Shown piece by piece: positions 43,402 to 50,872 of a DNA stretch of 50,872 nucleotides (positions are counted from its first letter, which is position 1; each line of letters starts with the position of its first letter). This DNA is from JAZTZP01 sp045637525. Lineage in GTDB: Bacteria > Bacillota > Clostridia > UBA1381. The notes below the pieces were generated by a model that was given only the letters and a program-made list of their open reading frames with translations, made no database searches and was not told the DNA's origin. The stretch is taken from positions 1-50,872 of the forward strand of contig JAZTZP010000088.1 of the NCBI GenBank assembly GCA_045637525.1. Direction: 5' to 3'. The translations under genes and the position numbers were made by a program.

Positions 43402-46128
43402 CTACCTTCTCTTATACCTGTAGTATACCCTTTCTCTCACGTCTATCTCATCCTCGTCAAATTCCTCATACGGATCATCTTCATCAAAATCCGACCAATC
43501 GCCCCATCGCCAATAAGTGTAGATATATTCAATGTCTCTTTGGCGATACATCTCCTTTTCATCCTCCGATTCATCCAGCAAATACCATACGAAATGACCA
43601 TTTTTGCATTCGTAAAGTTCTCCGTCATCATCAAAATAAATGAACTCTGTCTCATCCTCATCTATCGCCTCAAGCTCATAGTCGAGCCAGCCTATCTTAT
43701 GATAATCACACTCATCATGGAACTCATCATCACGGCACTCATATTCATCCTCACCGTCAGATGTTTCTTCCGTACAGTAGTGACCATAGAAATATTCTGT
43801 TTCACCTTCAACAGTTTTTACCTGAACATCAGTCCAGTCATCTTCTTCTATATATTCATCATCCCAGTCACTCCATTCACCGTATTCCTTATCTATATCG
43901 TCAAGGTAATCTTCATTGTCCTCCTCCTCTTCATCGGTTATATAATATTTCTTTTCGCGGTAGGAGTACATGACCTTCTCCTGTATACGATAGTCATCTT
44001 CATCTACATGATCCGGCAAATTTCTTGTCCATTCCGACCATTCGTATTCTTCTTCGTCGTATTCTTCTTCGTCGTATTCTTCCTCTTCTTCGTAGTACTC
44101 TTCCTCTTCTTCCTGCTCTTCTTCCGAATCATCACTGCGATAAGCCTCATCATCATTACTATCATAAGACTGATTATTCTCAGGAGTTATTAACACGAAA
44201 TAGTTTTTATCGTCCCAACCGACATCACACCCCAGACCTTCAGCAATAGCACGTACCGGCACAAGAGTTCTGCCCGAGAGTTCAATAGCAGGAGCATCAA
44301 GCTGTATTTTCTTATTATTTATATACATAATATTCCGCCCGATTGTAACCTCTATTCTTTTACCGTCTTTCTCACCGATGGCGGTACTCGTATTATCGTC
44401 CCAGCTCACCTGGGCACCAAGTGTTTCGAATATTTTCCTCATCGGAACCATCGTTCTGTCATTGTACAAAACAGGCTCCTGATCGAACTCAATTTTATTA
44501 CCCGATATTTTTACCGTTATTGGCTTGTTATCGGAATATATGTTTATCTGCGAACTAACTGTTTCAGATTCTCTGCCTTCTACCTCAACAACAGCCTTAA
44601 GCGTATGCTTTCCGTTATATGCACTCGCATCTAACATCGCTGTAAAAGGTATTTTATTCGACTCGCCGGCATATTTGTCATCTATGTAGTATATAACACG
44701 CTTTATATTGCGACCATAAAGATGAGCATAGCATGAAACCTCAAATACACCGTTCACCTCTGTTCCGTTGCCTATCTCACGATAACAGTAGCCACTGTCG
44801 CCGTTATATCCGTCCTGAATGAACCGCTGTCCTTTTGTAAGACTTAAATATTCATCCTTTATTTTTTGATTACTTGCTAACCTGAAGTCCTCAAACTCGC
44901 CATTTAAGCGGTTATCAAAATGAGCTATCAGCTTTATCTGAGGATATATCATCGGCAGATATGTATAATATTCCCGCATTCTTTTCAATGCAAAGTCCGT
45001 TGTATCAATGTTCAGACCGCCAAAAAGATAGTGTGCACTCCCCGATTCCGAAAGCATTATAGGCTTACGATTTCCGTATTCTTCTATAAAATCCTTCACA
45101 GCAACTACCGGAGCTGAGTTGTTGCCTTTTTTAAACCACATCTCTTCAAGCTCATCAGCATTCTTCCCGTCTTTTGTGTACATTGATGCATATGAAGATA
45201 AGCCAATCCAGTCGACATACTCATCACCCGGATAGTAAGAAGAAACATTCACATCATAGCTCGCTGCCTGAGTAGGACTCCATACCATTGCAACATTTGA
45301 GTTTCTGCTTTTAAAATACTCCGACACAAACTTAAATGCACTTTTAAACTCACTCATATTCGGTTTATTTTCCCATGAAGAATCAAATTCAGCAGCGAAT
45401 CTGAGATAAACGGGAGTATCAGGATATTCACTGAATAAATCAGAAATTTCAGCTAAATATGAAGTCATATTTTTTACATTTCTTATATCCCCGGCTTCAT
45501 TAGGGCAATTAAGTGCAAATTCAACCGCAAGTCCACTTTCGGATGCTTTCTTAAATTCATTTACATTATACGGCAGCAATGAATTTCCGAACTCCTGATA
45601 TATAATAGTCATGGATTCATTATCCAGAACCCCGCTGTTACGCACCTCACCGTCTACGTTTGTACCAAACAAAACTCCGTTTCTTTTTTCATTTTTAGCA
45701 CCGTAATATACCGGTGTACCTCTGTCTGTATACAATTTAATTTCTTTATTCATCTGAGTTGTTGCCTTATCCGCAATTTCAACCCACTCATTCAATTCTC
45801 CCGGATACTTGTCTACCAGCTCCTTAAGAAGGTTAAAATATTTCGCACTTGTTTCGTAAAAACCCAGTTTTAGATATGCAACAGCTACCTCCCGGTACCT
45901 CGAAGCTAAAACAAGTCGCTTTTCCTTTGCGTTAGGTCTGTTTTTCATCAGATCAATAATCTGTTCACCGTATGTGGCAATACTTCTGCTATATCCTTTT
46001 TCCAGTGCACTCTCATATTTCGCATTCAAATCCCAGAACTCGGCAGGATACTGATATGCGGCCAAAGCTCCGATATTTACATAACAGATAATAAAAAGGC
46101 ATAAAAATATTACACTAATTCTTTTCAT
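43402..46128 (-). CDS. Secreted GH26-like protein with stalk-like domains and an acidic W-S-x-W tail
   Basis: 908 residues: a signal peptide (1-23), an N-terminal helical TPR-like part (about 28-125), and a GH26-like (beta/alpha)8 domain (about 145-420). Candidate acid/base E247 lies in RFAAEFDSSW and nucleophile E361 in PIMLSESGSAH; the 114-residue spacing is near that of known GH26 mannanases. Then come an Ig-like domain (about 435-520), two Cu_amine_oxidN1 repeats (about 525-635; MVPMRKIFETLGAQVSWDD, LVPVRAIAEGLGCDVGWDD) and an extremely Asp/Glu-rich tail (about 650-908). The tail has WSEW, WSDW and WGDWSDF blocks, each followed by VMYSYR, TEYFYG or VYYRYK. The tail resembles the W-S-x-W/Y-R-Y-R repeats of other Clostridial surface proteins, made highly acidic. 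The substrate is unknown. Confidence 0.78.
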   Translation of the reverse strand: MKRISVIFLCLFIICYVNIGALAAYQYPAEFWDLNAKYESALEKGYSRSIATYGEQIIDLMKNRPNAKEKRLVLASRYREVAVAYLKLGFYETSAKYFNLLKELVDKYPGELNEWVEIADKATTQMNKEIKLYTDRGTPVYYGAKNEKRNGVLFGTNVDGEVRNSGVLDNESMTIIYQEFGNSLLPYNVNEFKKASESGLAVEFALNCPNEAGDIRNVKNMTSYLAEISDLFSEYPDTPVYLRFAAEFDSSWENKPNMSEFKSAFKFVSEYFKSRNSNVAMVWSPTQAASYDVNVSSYYPGDEYVDWIGLSSYASMYTKDGKNADELEEMWFKKGNNSAPVVAVKDFIEEYGNRKPIMLSESGSAHYLFGGLNIDTTDFALKRMREYYTYLPMIYPQIKLIAHFDNRLNGEFEDFRLASNQKIKDEYLSLTKGQRFIQDGYNGDSGYCYREIGNGTEVNGVFEVSCYAHLYGRNIKRVIYYIDDKYAGESNKIPFTAMLDASAYNGKHTLKAVVEVEGRESETVSSQINIYSDNKPITVKISGNKIEFDQEPVLYNDRTMVPMRKIFETLGAQVSWDDNTSTAIGEKDGKRIEVTIGRNIMYINNKKIQLDAPAIELSGRTLVPVRAIAEGLGCDVGWDDKNYFVLITPENNQSYDSNDDEAYRSDDSEEEQEEEEEYYEEEEEYDEEEYDEEEYEWSEWTRNLPDHVDEDDYRIQEKVMYSYREKKYYITDEEEEDNEDYLDDIDKEYGEWSDWDDEYIEEDDWTDVQVKTVEGETEYFYGHYCTEETSDGEDEYECRDDEFHDECDYHKIGWLDYELEAIDEDETEFIYFDDDGELYECKNGHFVWYLLDESEDEKEMYRQRDIEYIYTYWRWGDWSDFDEDDPYEEFDEDEIDVRERVYYRYKRR

Positions 46129-46168
46129 ATCTTAAAATTCTCCATTTCCTTTATATGACTTGCAATTT

Positions 46169-47086
46169 TTACTGTTGTTCCACCAATGAAATCAAATAAT
46201 AGCATCTTTCACGAGTCTGCCTTATTCCCTCGTAATTTCTTGCCATAGCCGCACCGGAGCCGCCTCCCCATTCAGCCTCTGCCGCATCTATCGCTTTTTC
46301 CTTTTTGGTTATCCATGCCTTTTCATCTTTATTTAGCTTTGAAAATTCGCCCGACGGCATTGTCTTTTTAAGATATTGATAAACCTCGTTTAAAAGATCG
46401 TCCCACTTTGTATATACAAGTCCCGACTGCCTGTTTATTTCGTGCTGATTAGGTGCATCATCAAGATAGGTTTTCGCATAGCTCTCTATCGCCTCCGCCT
46501 TCCGCTCAAATTCGTTTCTCTTCGTCTGCGTCACAGCCGGTGCTTTGGTTGCCACCGGTTTTTGAGTTGGTGCCGGAGTTGATGCCTTCGCTCTTTCAGC
46601 CACCCGATAAAGATACAGATTTTCAAGCATTTTCGTATTTGTTGCAGCCTCTATCGTTTCAAGTGTGCATGTGTTATCTTCTTTATTGAAGTTAAGCTTA
46701 AATCTCACCGGTGTTCCGAGCCATTCGCCGTCCGAACATACCGCCAGTGTATCCGATATAAACTCAGCACTCTTAAATGAACTGAAATCAGGGTTATCGT
46801 TTACCGGTGTTGTTTCAACCGTAATGATATTTGTTTCACCGGCACCGAATACCATTTTAACAAGCGGAAGCGACTCCTCCGCATTCGCATATGCATACCA
46901 TGTGCCTAAGCATTCATCATAGTTAAAAGAAGCCTTCTCCGTCGGTTCAACAGTCTTATCCGGTTCTTCCGTTTTAATAACATTGTCTATCGGCACAAAC
47001 TCATCAGTTATTTTCTTCATACACCCCGAAAACAATAAACTGCTCACAACAACGGCTATTGCCGGGACTATCTTTGCATATCTCAT
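46169..47086 (-). CDS. Lipoprotein with LprI-like (DUF1311) C-terminal domain
   Basis: 305 residues from the ATG at 47086 (TGGAGGAAGG upstream; the open frame extends to 47134 without a better site). Lipoprotein signal with SSLLFSGC (Cys about 22). A middle beta domain (about 50-170; WYAYANAEESLPLVKMVFGAGE) is followed by a Thr/Pro/Ala linker, then a helical LprI/DUF1311-type domain (about 200-300; LVYTKWDDLLNEVYQYLKKTMPSGEFSKLNKDEKAWITKKEKAIDAAEAEWGGGSGAAM). LprI-type domains bind or inhibit lysozyme in some bacteria. It sits after the GerMN gene; a link to envelope stress sensing is inference. Confidence 0.8.
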   Translation of the reverse strand: MRYAKIVPAIAVVVSSLLFSGCMKKITDEFVPIDNVIKTEEPDKTVEPTEKASFNYDECLGTWYAYANAEESLPLVKMVFGAGETNIITVETTPVNDNPDFSSFKSAEFISDTLAVCSDGEWLGTPVRFKLNFNKEDNTCTLETIEAATNTKMLENLYLYRVAERAKASTPAPTQKPVATKAPAVTQTKRNEFERKAEAIESYAKTYLDDAPNQHEINRQSGLVYTKWDDLLNEVYQYLKKTMPSGEFSKLNKDEKAWITKKEKAIDAAEAEWGGGSGAAMARNYEGIRQTRERCYYLISLVEQQ

Positions 47087-47117
47087 AAATCCTTCCTCCA
47101 AAATATAAATTTCTTCT

Positions 47118-48053
47118 TTAATTTTTAACAACAATACCGGTATTTGCGGTAAGTATTCCGCTTATATCAACCGAGCCGAAATTCTTCACTCTTTTTCCGT
47201 TAATCAGAAACATTACACCGTCTACATCGCTGAGCTCAGTCAGGGAATTAACCATAGAATAGATAACCGCCTGTTCCTTTTCGTCATCGCCCGTATTATC
47301 CTGCAAAAAGGTATTCTTCAGATTAACAAAACAGATTCCACCCCGTGTTTCAACCCCAATAAAACCGTCATTATTAATATACGCGCTTTCATATGCCTCA
47401 TTATCGGGCTTCATAGCTAACCTTTCAAGAATAAACCGCTCCGTACTGAGCTTACCGCTCACTGCAACCGAATACGTCTCACGCTTAAGCCTGTTTTCAT
47501 CTGCAAGATGATAAAGAGCTATTACGCTGTCACTTATCTCCGCCATATCCGAATGCAGATTAACGTCTCCGGCATAAAGATAATCTATTATCTCACCGTC
47601 ACCGGCTAAAATATTGCTTCCGTCTACCGTCACCTTAACACCGCTGACGTCAATAACACTTCCGGCAGCACATACCGACTTAACGAGTGCATATGTCGTA
47701 AGCGTGTTACCGTCAATATTATCGGTAATATAGTCCCTGCTCAAATCAATAATCATAGTATTATCTGCATTTCTGATTATAGAGTTTACCTTTGTCTTTT
47801 CGTTTATTGTCCTGTTTGCGTCGGCTCTTTTAAGCTCTTCTATTATCTGTTTTGCCAGATCATCGGGAGTTGCATAGTTCATAACTCTTTCATCCTCTTC
47901 AATAGAGCTTCTGTCCTCATTGAGAAAATACAAAGTTGTAAGAACTCCATGCTCTCTCTTTTCTCTGCGACCGAAAATCACACCAAAAACTATTGAAAGT
48001 ATAACCAGAACCAACCCGGCTGAGGCAGATATTATAATTATCCGTTTTTTCAT
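47118..48053 (-). CDS. Membrane-anchored GerMN-domain protein
   Basis: 311 residues: one N-terminal membrane segment (about 5-27) and two GerMN domains in the extracytoplasmic part (about 50-160, with NTMIIDLSRDYITDN; about 185-305, with ICFVNLKNTFLQD and GVMFLINGKRV). GerMN is found in the spore protein GerM and in actinobacterial LpqB. The start overlaps the end of the histidine kinase gene by 4 bp, so the two are translated together. This RR-HK-GerMN order parallels mtrA-mtrB-lpqB, where LpqB modulates the kinase. Kinase modulation here is inference. Confidence 0.82.
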   Translation of the reverse strand: MKKRIIIISASAGLVLVILSIVFGVIFGRREKREHGVLTTLYFLNEDRSSIEEDERVMNYATPDDLAKQIIEELKRADANRTINEKTKVNSIIRNADNTMIIDLSRDYITDNIDGNTLTTYALVKSVCAAGSVIDVSGVKVTVDGSNILAGDGEIIDYLYAGDVNLHSDMAEISDSVIALYHLADENRLKRETYSVAVSGKLSTERFILERLAMKPDNEAYESAYINNDGFIGVETRGGICFVNLKNTFLQDNTGDDEKEQAVIYSMVNSLTELSDVDGVMFLINGKRVKNFGSVDISGILTANTGIVVKN

Positions 48054-49534
48054 ATCTCCACCTCCGTATCGGGTTTTGTGTCCGTAACCTCGGTCTGTAT
48101 ATCGGACGCAGTTCTGTACGGCAGGATTATCTCAAACACACTGCCCTCATTTTCCGCATCATGTACCGAAACACTGCCACCATGCATAAGTATTATTTCC
48201 TTTGTAATAGCAAGACCAAGTCCCGTTCCGCCCGTATTTCTTGCACGGGAATCGTCTACACGGTAAAATCTTTCAAATATTCTTTCCTTATACTCATCGG
48301 GAATACCCGGTCCCTCGTCCGTAATCCGGGTAACAAGCTCTTTACCTGAAACATATGCTTCTATGCGGACTACACCGCCCGGCTTAGAATACTTTACAGC
48401 ATTATCAACTATGTTATATACTGCTTCCCAGATTTTATCATAATCAATAAACACCGGCTGCATATCTTCTGTCATAACATCGGAGCTTATCGTTATGTTT
48501 TTGCCTGTCGCGCCGGGCTGAATTTTATTTTCAATACGCTTTAGGAGCATACCGTAATCCGCAAGCTCCGGTGTAAGCTCCTCTTTTCCCGATTCAATCT
48601 TCGTAAGCTTTAAAAGTCTTTCAACAATTCGTGTTAAGCGGTCTATTTCCTCACTTAAATCATTTAAAAAGTCACGTACCATCTCCATATCGGGTTTTTC
48701 AGCGCTTACAATCGTATCGCATATGAGCTTTATCGTCGCCATGGGAGTTTTAAGCTCATGTGATGCATCCGACACAAATTTACGTCTTTTTTCGTCAATA
48801 TGTTCAAGCTCGGCACACATATAATTCATCGTCTCGGCAAGCTCTGTTATTTCATTTGTACCGTTTATTTTAATACGGGTTTTAAAATTACCCTTTGATA
48901 TTTCCCCGGCTGTATCTATAAACACCTTCAGCGGTGACGTTATAAGATAGCTCGTTGCCATACTGAATATCGTTACAAAAATACATATAATAACAGAAAA
49001 CATTATAAGACTTATCTGTACATTGCCGACCATACGCTCAATTCCGTCAATATCCTGTTCAAGATAAACCGCCCCACCGTCGTTTATCGGAACTGCAACG
49101 GAGAGAGTTATGTTCTTTATATCAGAGTTCTGCATTCCGGTTACAGCGTCATGAACTATCCCTCTTACAAACAGGCCGTCCGCATTATTATCGCTGTTGC
49201 TGTCATATATAACCTTATACGCCCCGTTAACTACAACAGCACGTATACCCGTCCCGGACAAATTCTCCGTAATAACAGCTTCCATCTCATACTCTTTAGC
49301 ATCACCGTTAACTTTTTCGCTTATCAGTGCGGATATTATGTTTGCTTTCATAAACATATCCGTCTTCTCATCATCAAGCAAACTGCTTTTTACCATATTG
49401 ATAACATATACGCTCATAAAAAACAACGCACATAGAATGATTAAAAAGCAAGTCACGGCAATTCTGAAGCGCATAGTCGTGAAAACTGCTAAGATTTTTT
49501 TAAAATCAATCTTTCTTATAGTAATATCCAACAC
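48050..49534 (-). CDS. HAMP sensor histidine kinase
   Basis: About 494 residues: membrane segment 1 (about 24-46), extracytoplasmic sensor (about 47-170), membrane segment 2 (about 173-197), HAMP (about 198-250), HisKA with H259 in VSDASHELKTPMATIK, and HATPase_c with YNIVDNAVKYSKPGG (N box), DEGPGIP (G1) and TGGTGLGLAITK (G2). It is of the PhoR/VicK class. The start is uncertain: the frame opens with a GTG inside the response-regulator gene (29-bp overlap), and the first ATG is at 49474. A short acidic C-terminal tail follows the ATPase domain. Confidence 0.92.
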   Translation of the reverse strand: MLDITIRKIDFKKILAVFTTMRFRIAVTCFLIILCALFFMSVYVINMVKSSLLDDEKTDMFMKANIISALISEKVNGDAKEYEMEAVITENLSGTGIRAVVVNGAYKVIYDSNSDNNADGLFVRGIVHDAVTGMQNSDIKNITLSVAVPINDGGAVYLEQDIDGIERMVGNVQISLIMFSVIICIFVTIFSMATSYLITSPLKVFIDTAGEISKGNFKTRIKINGTNEITELAETMNYMCAELEHIDEKRRKFVSDASHELKTPMATIKLICDTIVSAEKPDMEMVRDFLNDLSEEIDRLTRIVERLLKLTKIESGKEELTPELADYGMLLKRIENKIQPGATGKNITISSDVMTEDMQPVFIDYDKIWEAVYNIVDNAVKYSKPGGVVRIEAYVSGKELVTRITDEGPGIPDEYKERIFERFYRVDDSRARNTGGTGLGLAITKEIILMHGGSVSVHDAENEGSVFEIILPYRTASDIQTEVTDTKPDTEVEI

Positions 49535-50201
49535 CCCATTTTGTCTTTATATATTCCGGTTCCGCCGGATTTTTCTCTATCTTTTCCCTCAGACGTCTTA
49601 TATGCACATCAACAGTACGTGCATCGCCCGGATAACCGAATCCCCACGCAATATCAAGCAGATTATCACGGGTATAAACCTTGCCGGGATTACTTACAAA
49701 CAGCTCAAGCAAATCAAATTCCTTGCCCGTAAGCTCTACCGTCTCATCACGTACAGTAAGCTTTTTATAGTTATAGTCAAGAACTATATCGCCTGATTTT
49801 ATAACACGATCCTTCGGCTTTTTCTTCTCACTCTTCACACGTCTGAAAATGGCCTTTATACGTGCAGTCACCTCACGCACAACAAAAGGCTTTGTTATAT
49901 AATCATCCGCACCATACTCAAGACCGAGAATTTTATCAATATCATCATTTTTAGCTGTAAGCATTATTATAGGCACATCCGAAAACGCTCTTACAGCACG
50001 GCATACAGACAGCCCGTCCATCTTCGGCAGCATCAGATCGAGCAAGATGAGGTCTATACTCTCATCATGCGCAAGATGCAAAGCCTCCTCACCGTCAAAC
50101 GCCGTAACAACCGTATAACCCTCCTGCTCAAGATTAAACTTAAGTCCCTTCACTATGAGTTTTTCATCATCAACAACAAGTATTTTCATAGCCTTAATCA
50201 T
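49506..50201 (-). CDS. OmpR/PhoB-family response regulator
   Basis: 231 residues: a receiver domain (about 5-118; ILVVDDEKLIVKGL, phospho-acceptor Asp in LILLDLMLPKMDG, Lys in YITKPF) and a winged-helix DNA-binding domain (about 135-229; ELTGKEFDLLELFVSNPGKVYTRDNLLDIAWGF, RTVDVHIRRLREKIE, IKTKWGVGYYYKKD). It is the partner of the overlapping kinase gene. AAAGGAAAGGAG precedes the ATG at 50201; the alternative ATG at 50189 begins nearer to the conserved KILVVDDE. Confidence 0.95.
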   Translation of the reverse strand: MIKAMKILVVDDEKLIVKGLKFNLEQEGYTVVTAFDGEEALHLAHDESIDLILLDLMLPKMDGLSVCRAVRAFSDVPIIMLTAKNDDIDKILGLEYGADDYITKPFVVREVTARIKAIFRRVKSEKKKPKDRVIKSGDIVLDYNYKKLTVRDETVELTGKEFDLLELFVSNPGKVYTRDNLLDIAWGFGYPGDARTVDVHIRRLREKIEKNPAEPEYIKTKWGVGYYYKKD

Positions 50202-50214
50202 TTACTCCTTTCCT

Positions 50215-50601
50215 TTATTCAACACATATACTGTCTTTTATCTTCTGAAACATTTTTTCCCCTATACCGGATACCTTTTTAATATCCTCAATACGTTTAA
50301 ATCCGTTGTTTTTCTTCCGGTACTGTATAATCTGCTGAGCCAGCTTATCACCAACGCCCTTAATATGTTTAAGCTCGCTTTCCGATGCTGTGTTTATATT
50401 AATAAGCGACTTATATTCTCCGCCCTTATAAACCACAGGCTTATCTTCAGTAGTGGTATAAGCAGTTATCAGAGATGAAGTATAATCTTCAAGTATTATA
50501 TCAGGTCTTTTACGCTCTGCCATCCCAATGCATAGTGCGGCTCCGCAAACAACACACGCAGTACACATTACCGAAATTGCGTTTTTTGTCAACCTTCTCA
50601 C
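50215..50601 (-). CDS. ComEA-like helix-hairpin-helix protein
   Basis: 128 residues with an N-terminal membrane segment (about 10-26), a short linker and a C-terminal tandem helix-hairpin-helix of ComEA type (about 66-127; ININTASESELKHIKGVGDKLAQQIIQYRKKNNGFKRIEDIKKVSGIGEKMFQKIKD). Such proteins bind double-stranded DNA outside the membrane during uptake, but no other competence gene is here. It starts with GTG. It is probably the first gene of the two-component operon (13 bp gap to the response regulator). Its upstream region is occupied by palindrome array copy 3, only 26 bp away. Confidence 0.88.
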   Translation of the reverse strand: MRRLTKNAISVMCTACVVCGAALCIGMAERKRPDIILEDYTSSLITAYTTTEDKPVVYKGGEYKSLININTASESELKHIKGVGDKLAQQIIQYRKKNNGFKRIEDIKKVSGIGEKMFQKIKDSICVE

Positions 50602-50627
50602 TTTATAATAAGCTCACTCCCTCCGGG

Positions 50628-50813
50628 CAAGACTGTCAACTTAACGTTTACAGTCTTGCAGTGAAATATTTTACCTGCGGTAAAATGTGAAATTCACACA
50701 TGTTGTTTGAGTGAAATCCACGCTTCGCATAGGTGAAATCTGTCGCATAGCGACAGGTTTTGGTAGAAATCGCAAGCGATTTCAAATTTAAATTTCTTAA
50801 GTTGACAGCATTG
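50628..50813 (+). repeat. GTGAAAT-spaced palindrome array, copy 3, with terminal inverted repeats
   Basis: GTGAAAT occurs at 50661, 50687, 50711 and 50733. The palindromes are 50668-50686, 50694-50710, 50718-50732 and 50740-50756. A lead hairpin (50628-50636 with 50650-50658) and an inverted repeat (50766-50783) flank them. The ends 50628-50644 and 50797-50813 are a 17-bp inverted repeat with two mismatches, giving a 186-bp MITE-like unit without coding potential. Both ends carry TTGACA facing outward. The remaining 50814-50872 holds no gene; its last bases (tttatcgcagataa) match the lead hairpin of copy 1, so another array may start here. Confidence 0.88.
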
Positions 50814-50872
50814 CTTTAGGCAAGGGAGGCTTGCAAAGCGGCATCGGAATCCTACTACTTTATCGCAGATAA

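Noticed and set aside
43372..44193. 273-residue hydrophobic open frame on the plus strand
   Set aside because: It is the complement of the acidic GAA/GAG/GAT-rich tail of the GH26-like gene, which reads as Ile/Phe/Leu on the other strand. No ribosome site and no family resemblance.

Overview
The window reads as chromosomal DNA of an anaerobic, spore-forming-lineage Clostridia (Firmicutes) of moderately low G+C. This rests on a dcw cluster with a SpoVD-type PBP2, a MurE with the DNPR motif of meso-diaminopimelate enzymes, a GerMN protein, YesN/YesM-type two-component regulation, S-layer-homology (SLH) and copper-amine-oxidase-N-like surface modules, and AGGAGG-type ribosome sites. The genus cannot be fixed from the sequence. 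I see no tRNA, rRNA, CRISPR array, transposase or phage gene.

Layout. (1) 1-8850, minus strand: a cell-division/cell-wall operon mraZ-rsmH-ftsL-spoVD-murE-mraY-ftsW. A promoter and three 10-bp-phased MraZ-type operator repeats lie in front of mraZ. murF and murD are not in their usual places. A 426-bp block of repeats splits ftsL from spoVD. (2) 8920-12766, plus strand: tex, then a gene fusing prolipoprotein diacylglyceryl transferase (Lgt) to a HAD hydrolase, closed by a 22-bp-stem bidirectional terminator. (3) 12767-17215: a compact four-gene operon (PIG-L deacetylase, PfkB kinase, class II aldolase, NagB-like protein) and a divergent AraC regulator. Together they look like a self-contained amino-sugar catabolic module, with two promoters that read the same -10 region on opposite strands. 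(4) 17300-43400: a large polysaccharide/surface locus. Leftward runs an eight-gene array of about 19 kb: two sugar ABC permeases, a lipoprotein binding protein, two secreted beta-helix proteins (GH141-like), and three more large secreted proteins, one with three SLH repeats and one with a degenerate SLH region. Rightward runs yesN-yesM, a small protein of unknown function, an FAD-dependent oxidoreductase and a sialate-O-acetylesterase-like protein. The 200-bp divergent region has good promoters both ways and a 21-bp-spaced direct repeat abutting the ABC promoter, the likely site of the YesN-type regulator. (5) 43402-50601, minus strand: a ComEA-like protein, an OmpR-type response regulator, a HAMP histidine kinase, a GerMN-domain protein, an LprI-like lipoprotein, and a secreted GH26-like protein ending in a very acidic W-S-x-W repeat tail.

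The most unusual structural signal is a family of palindrome arrays at 1-122, 6374-6540 and 50628-50813. Short, mutually different palindromes are separated by an invariant GTGAAAT heptamer. The last copy is bounded by imperfect inverted repeats. Comparing copies 2 and 3 gives two compensatory base-pair changes, so the hairpins appear to be maintained. The best candidates for undescribed biology are these arrays, the surface-polysaccharide locus with its repeated unnamed secreted module, and the amino-sugar operon with a non-canonical NagB-like enzyme.
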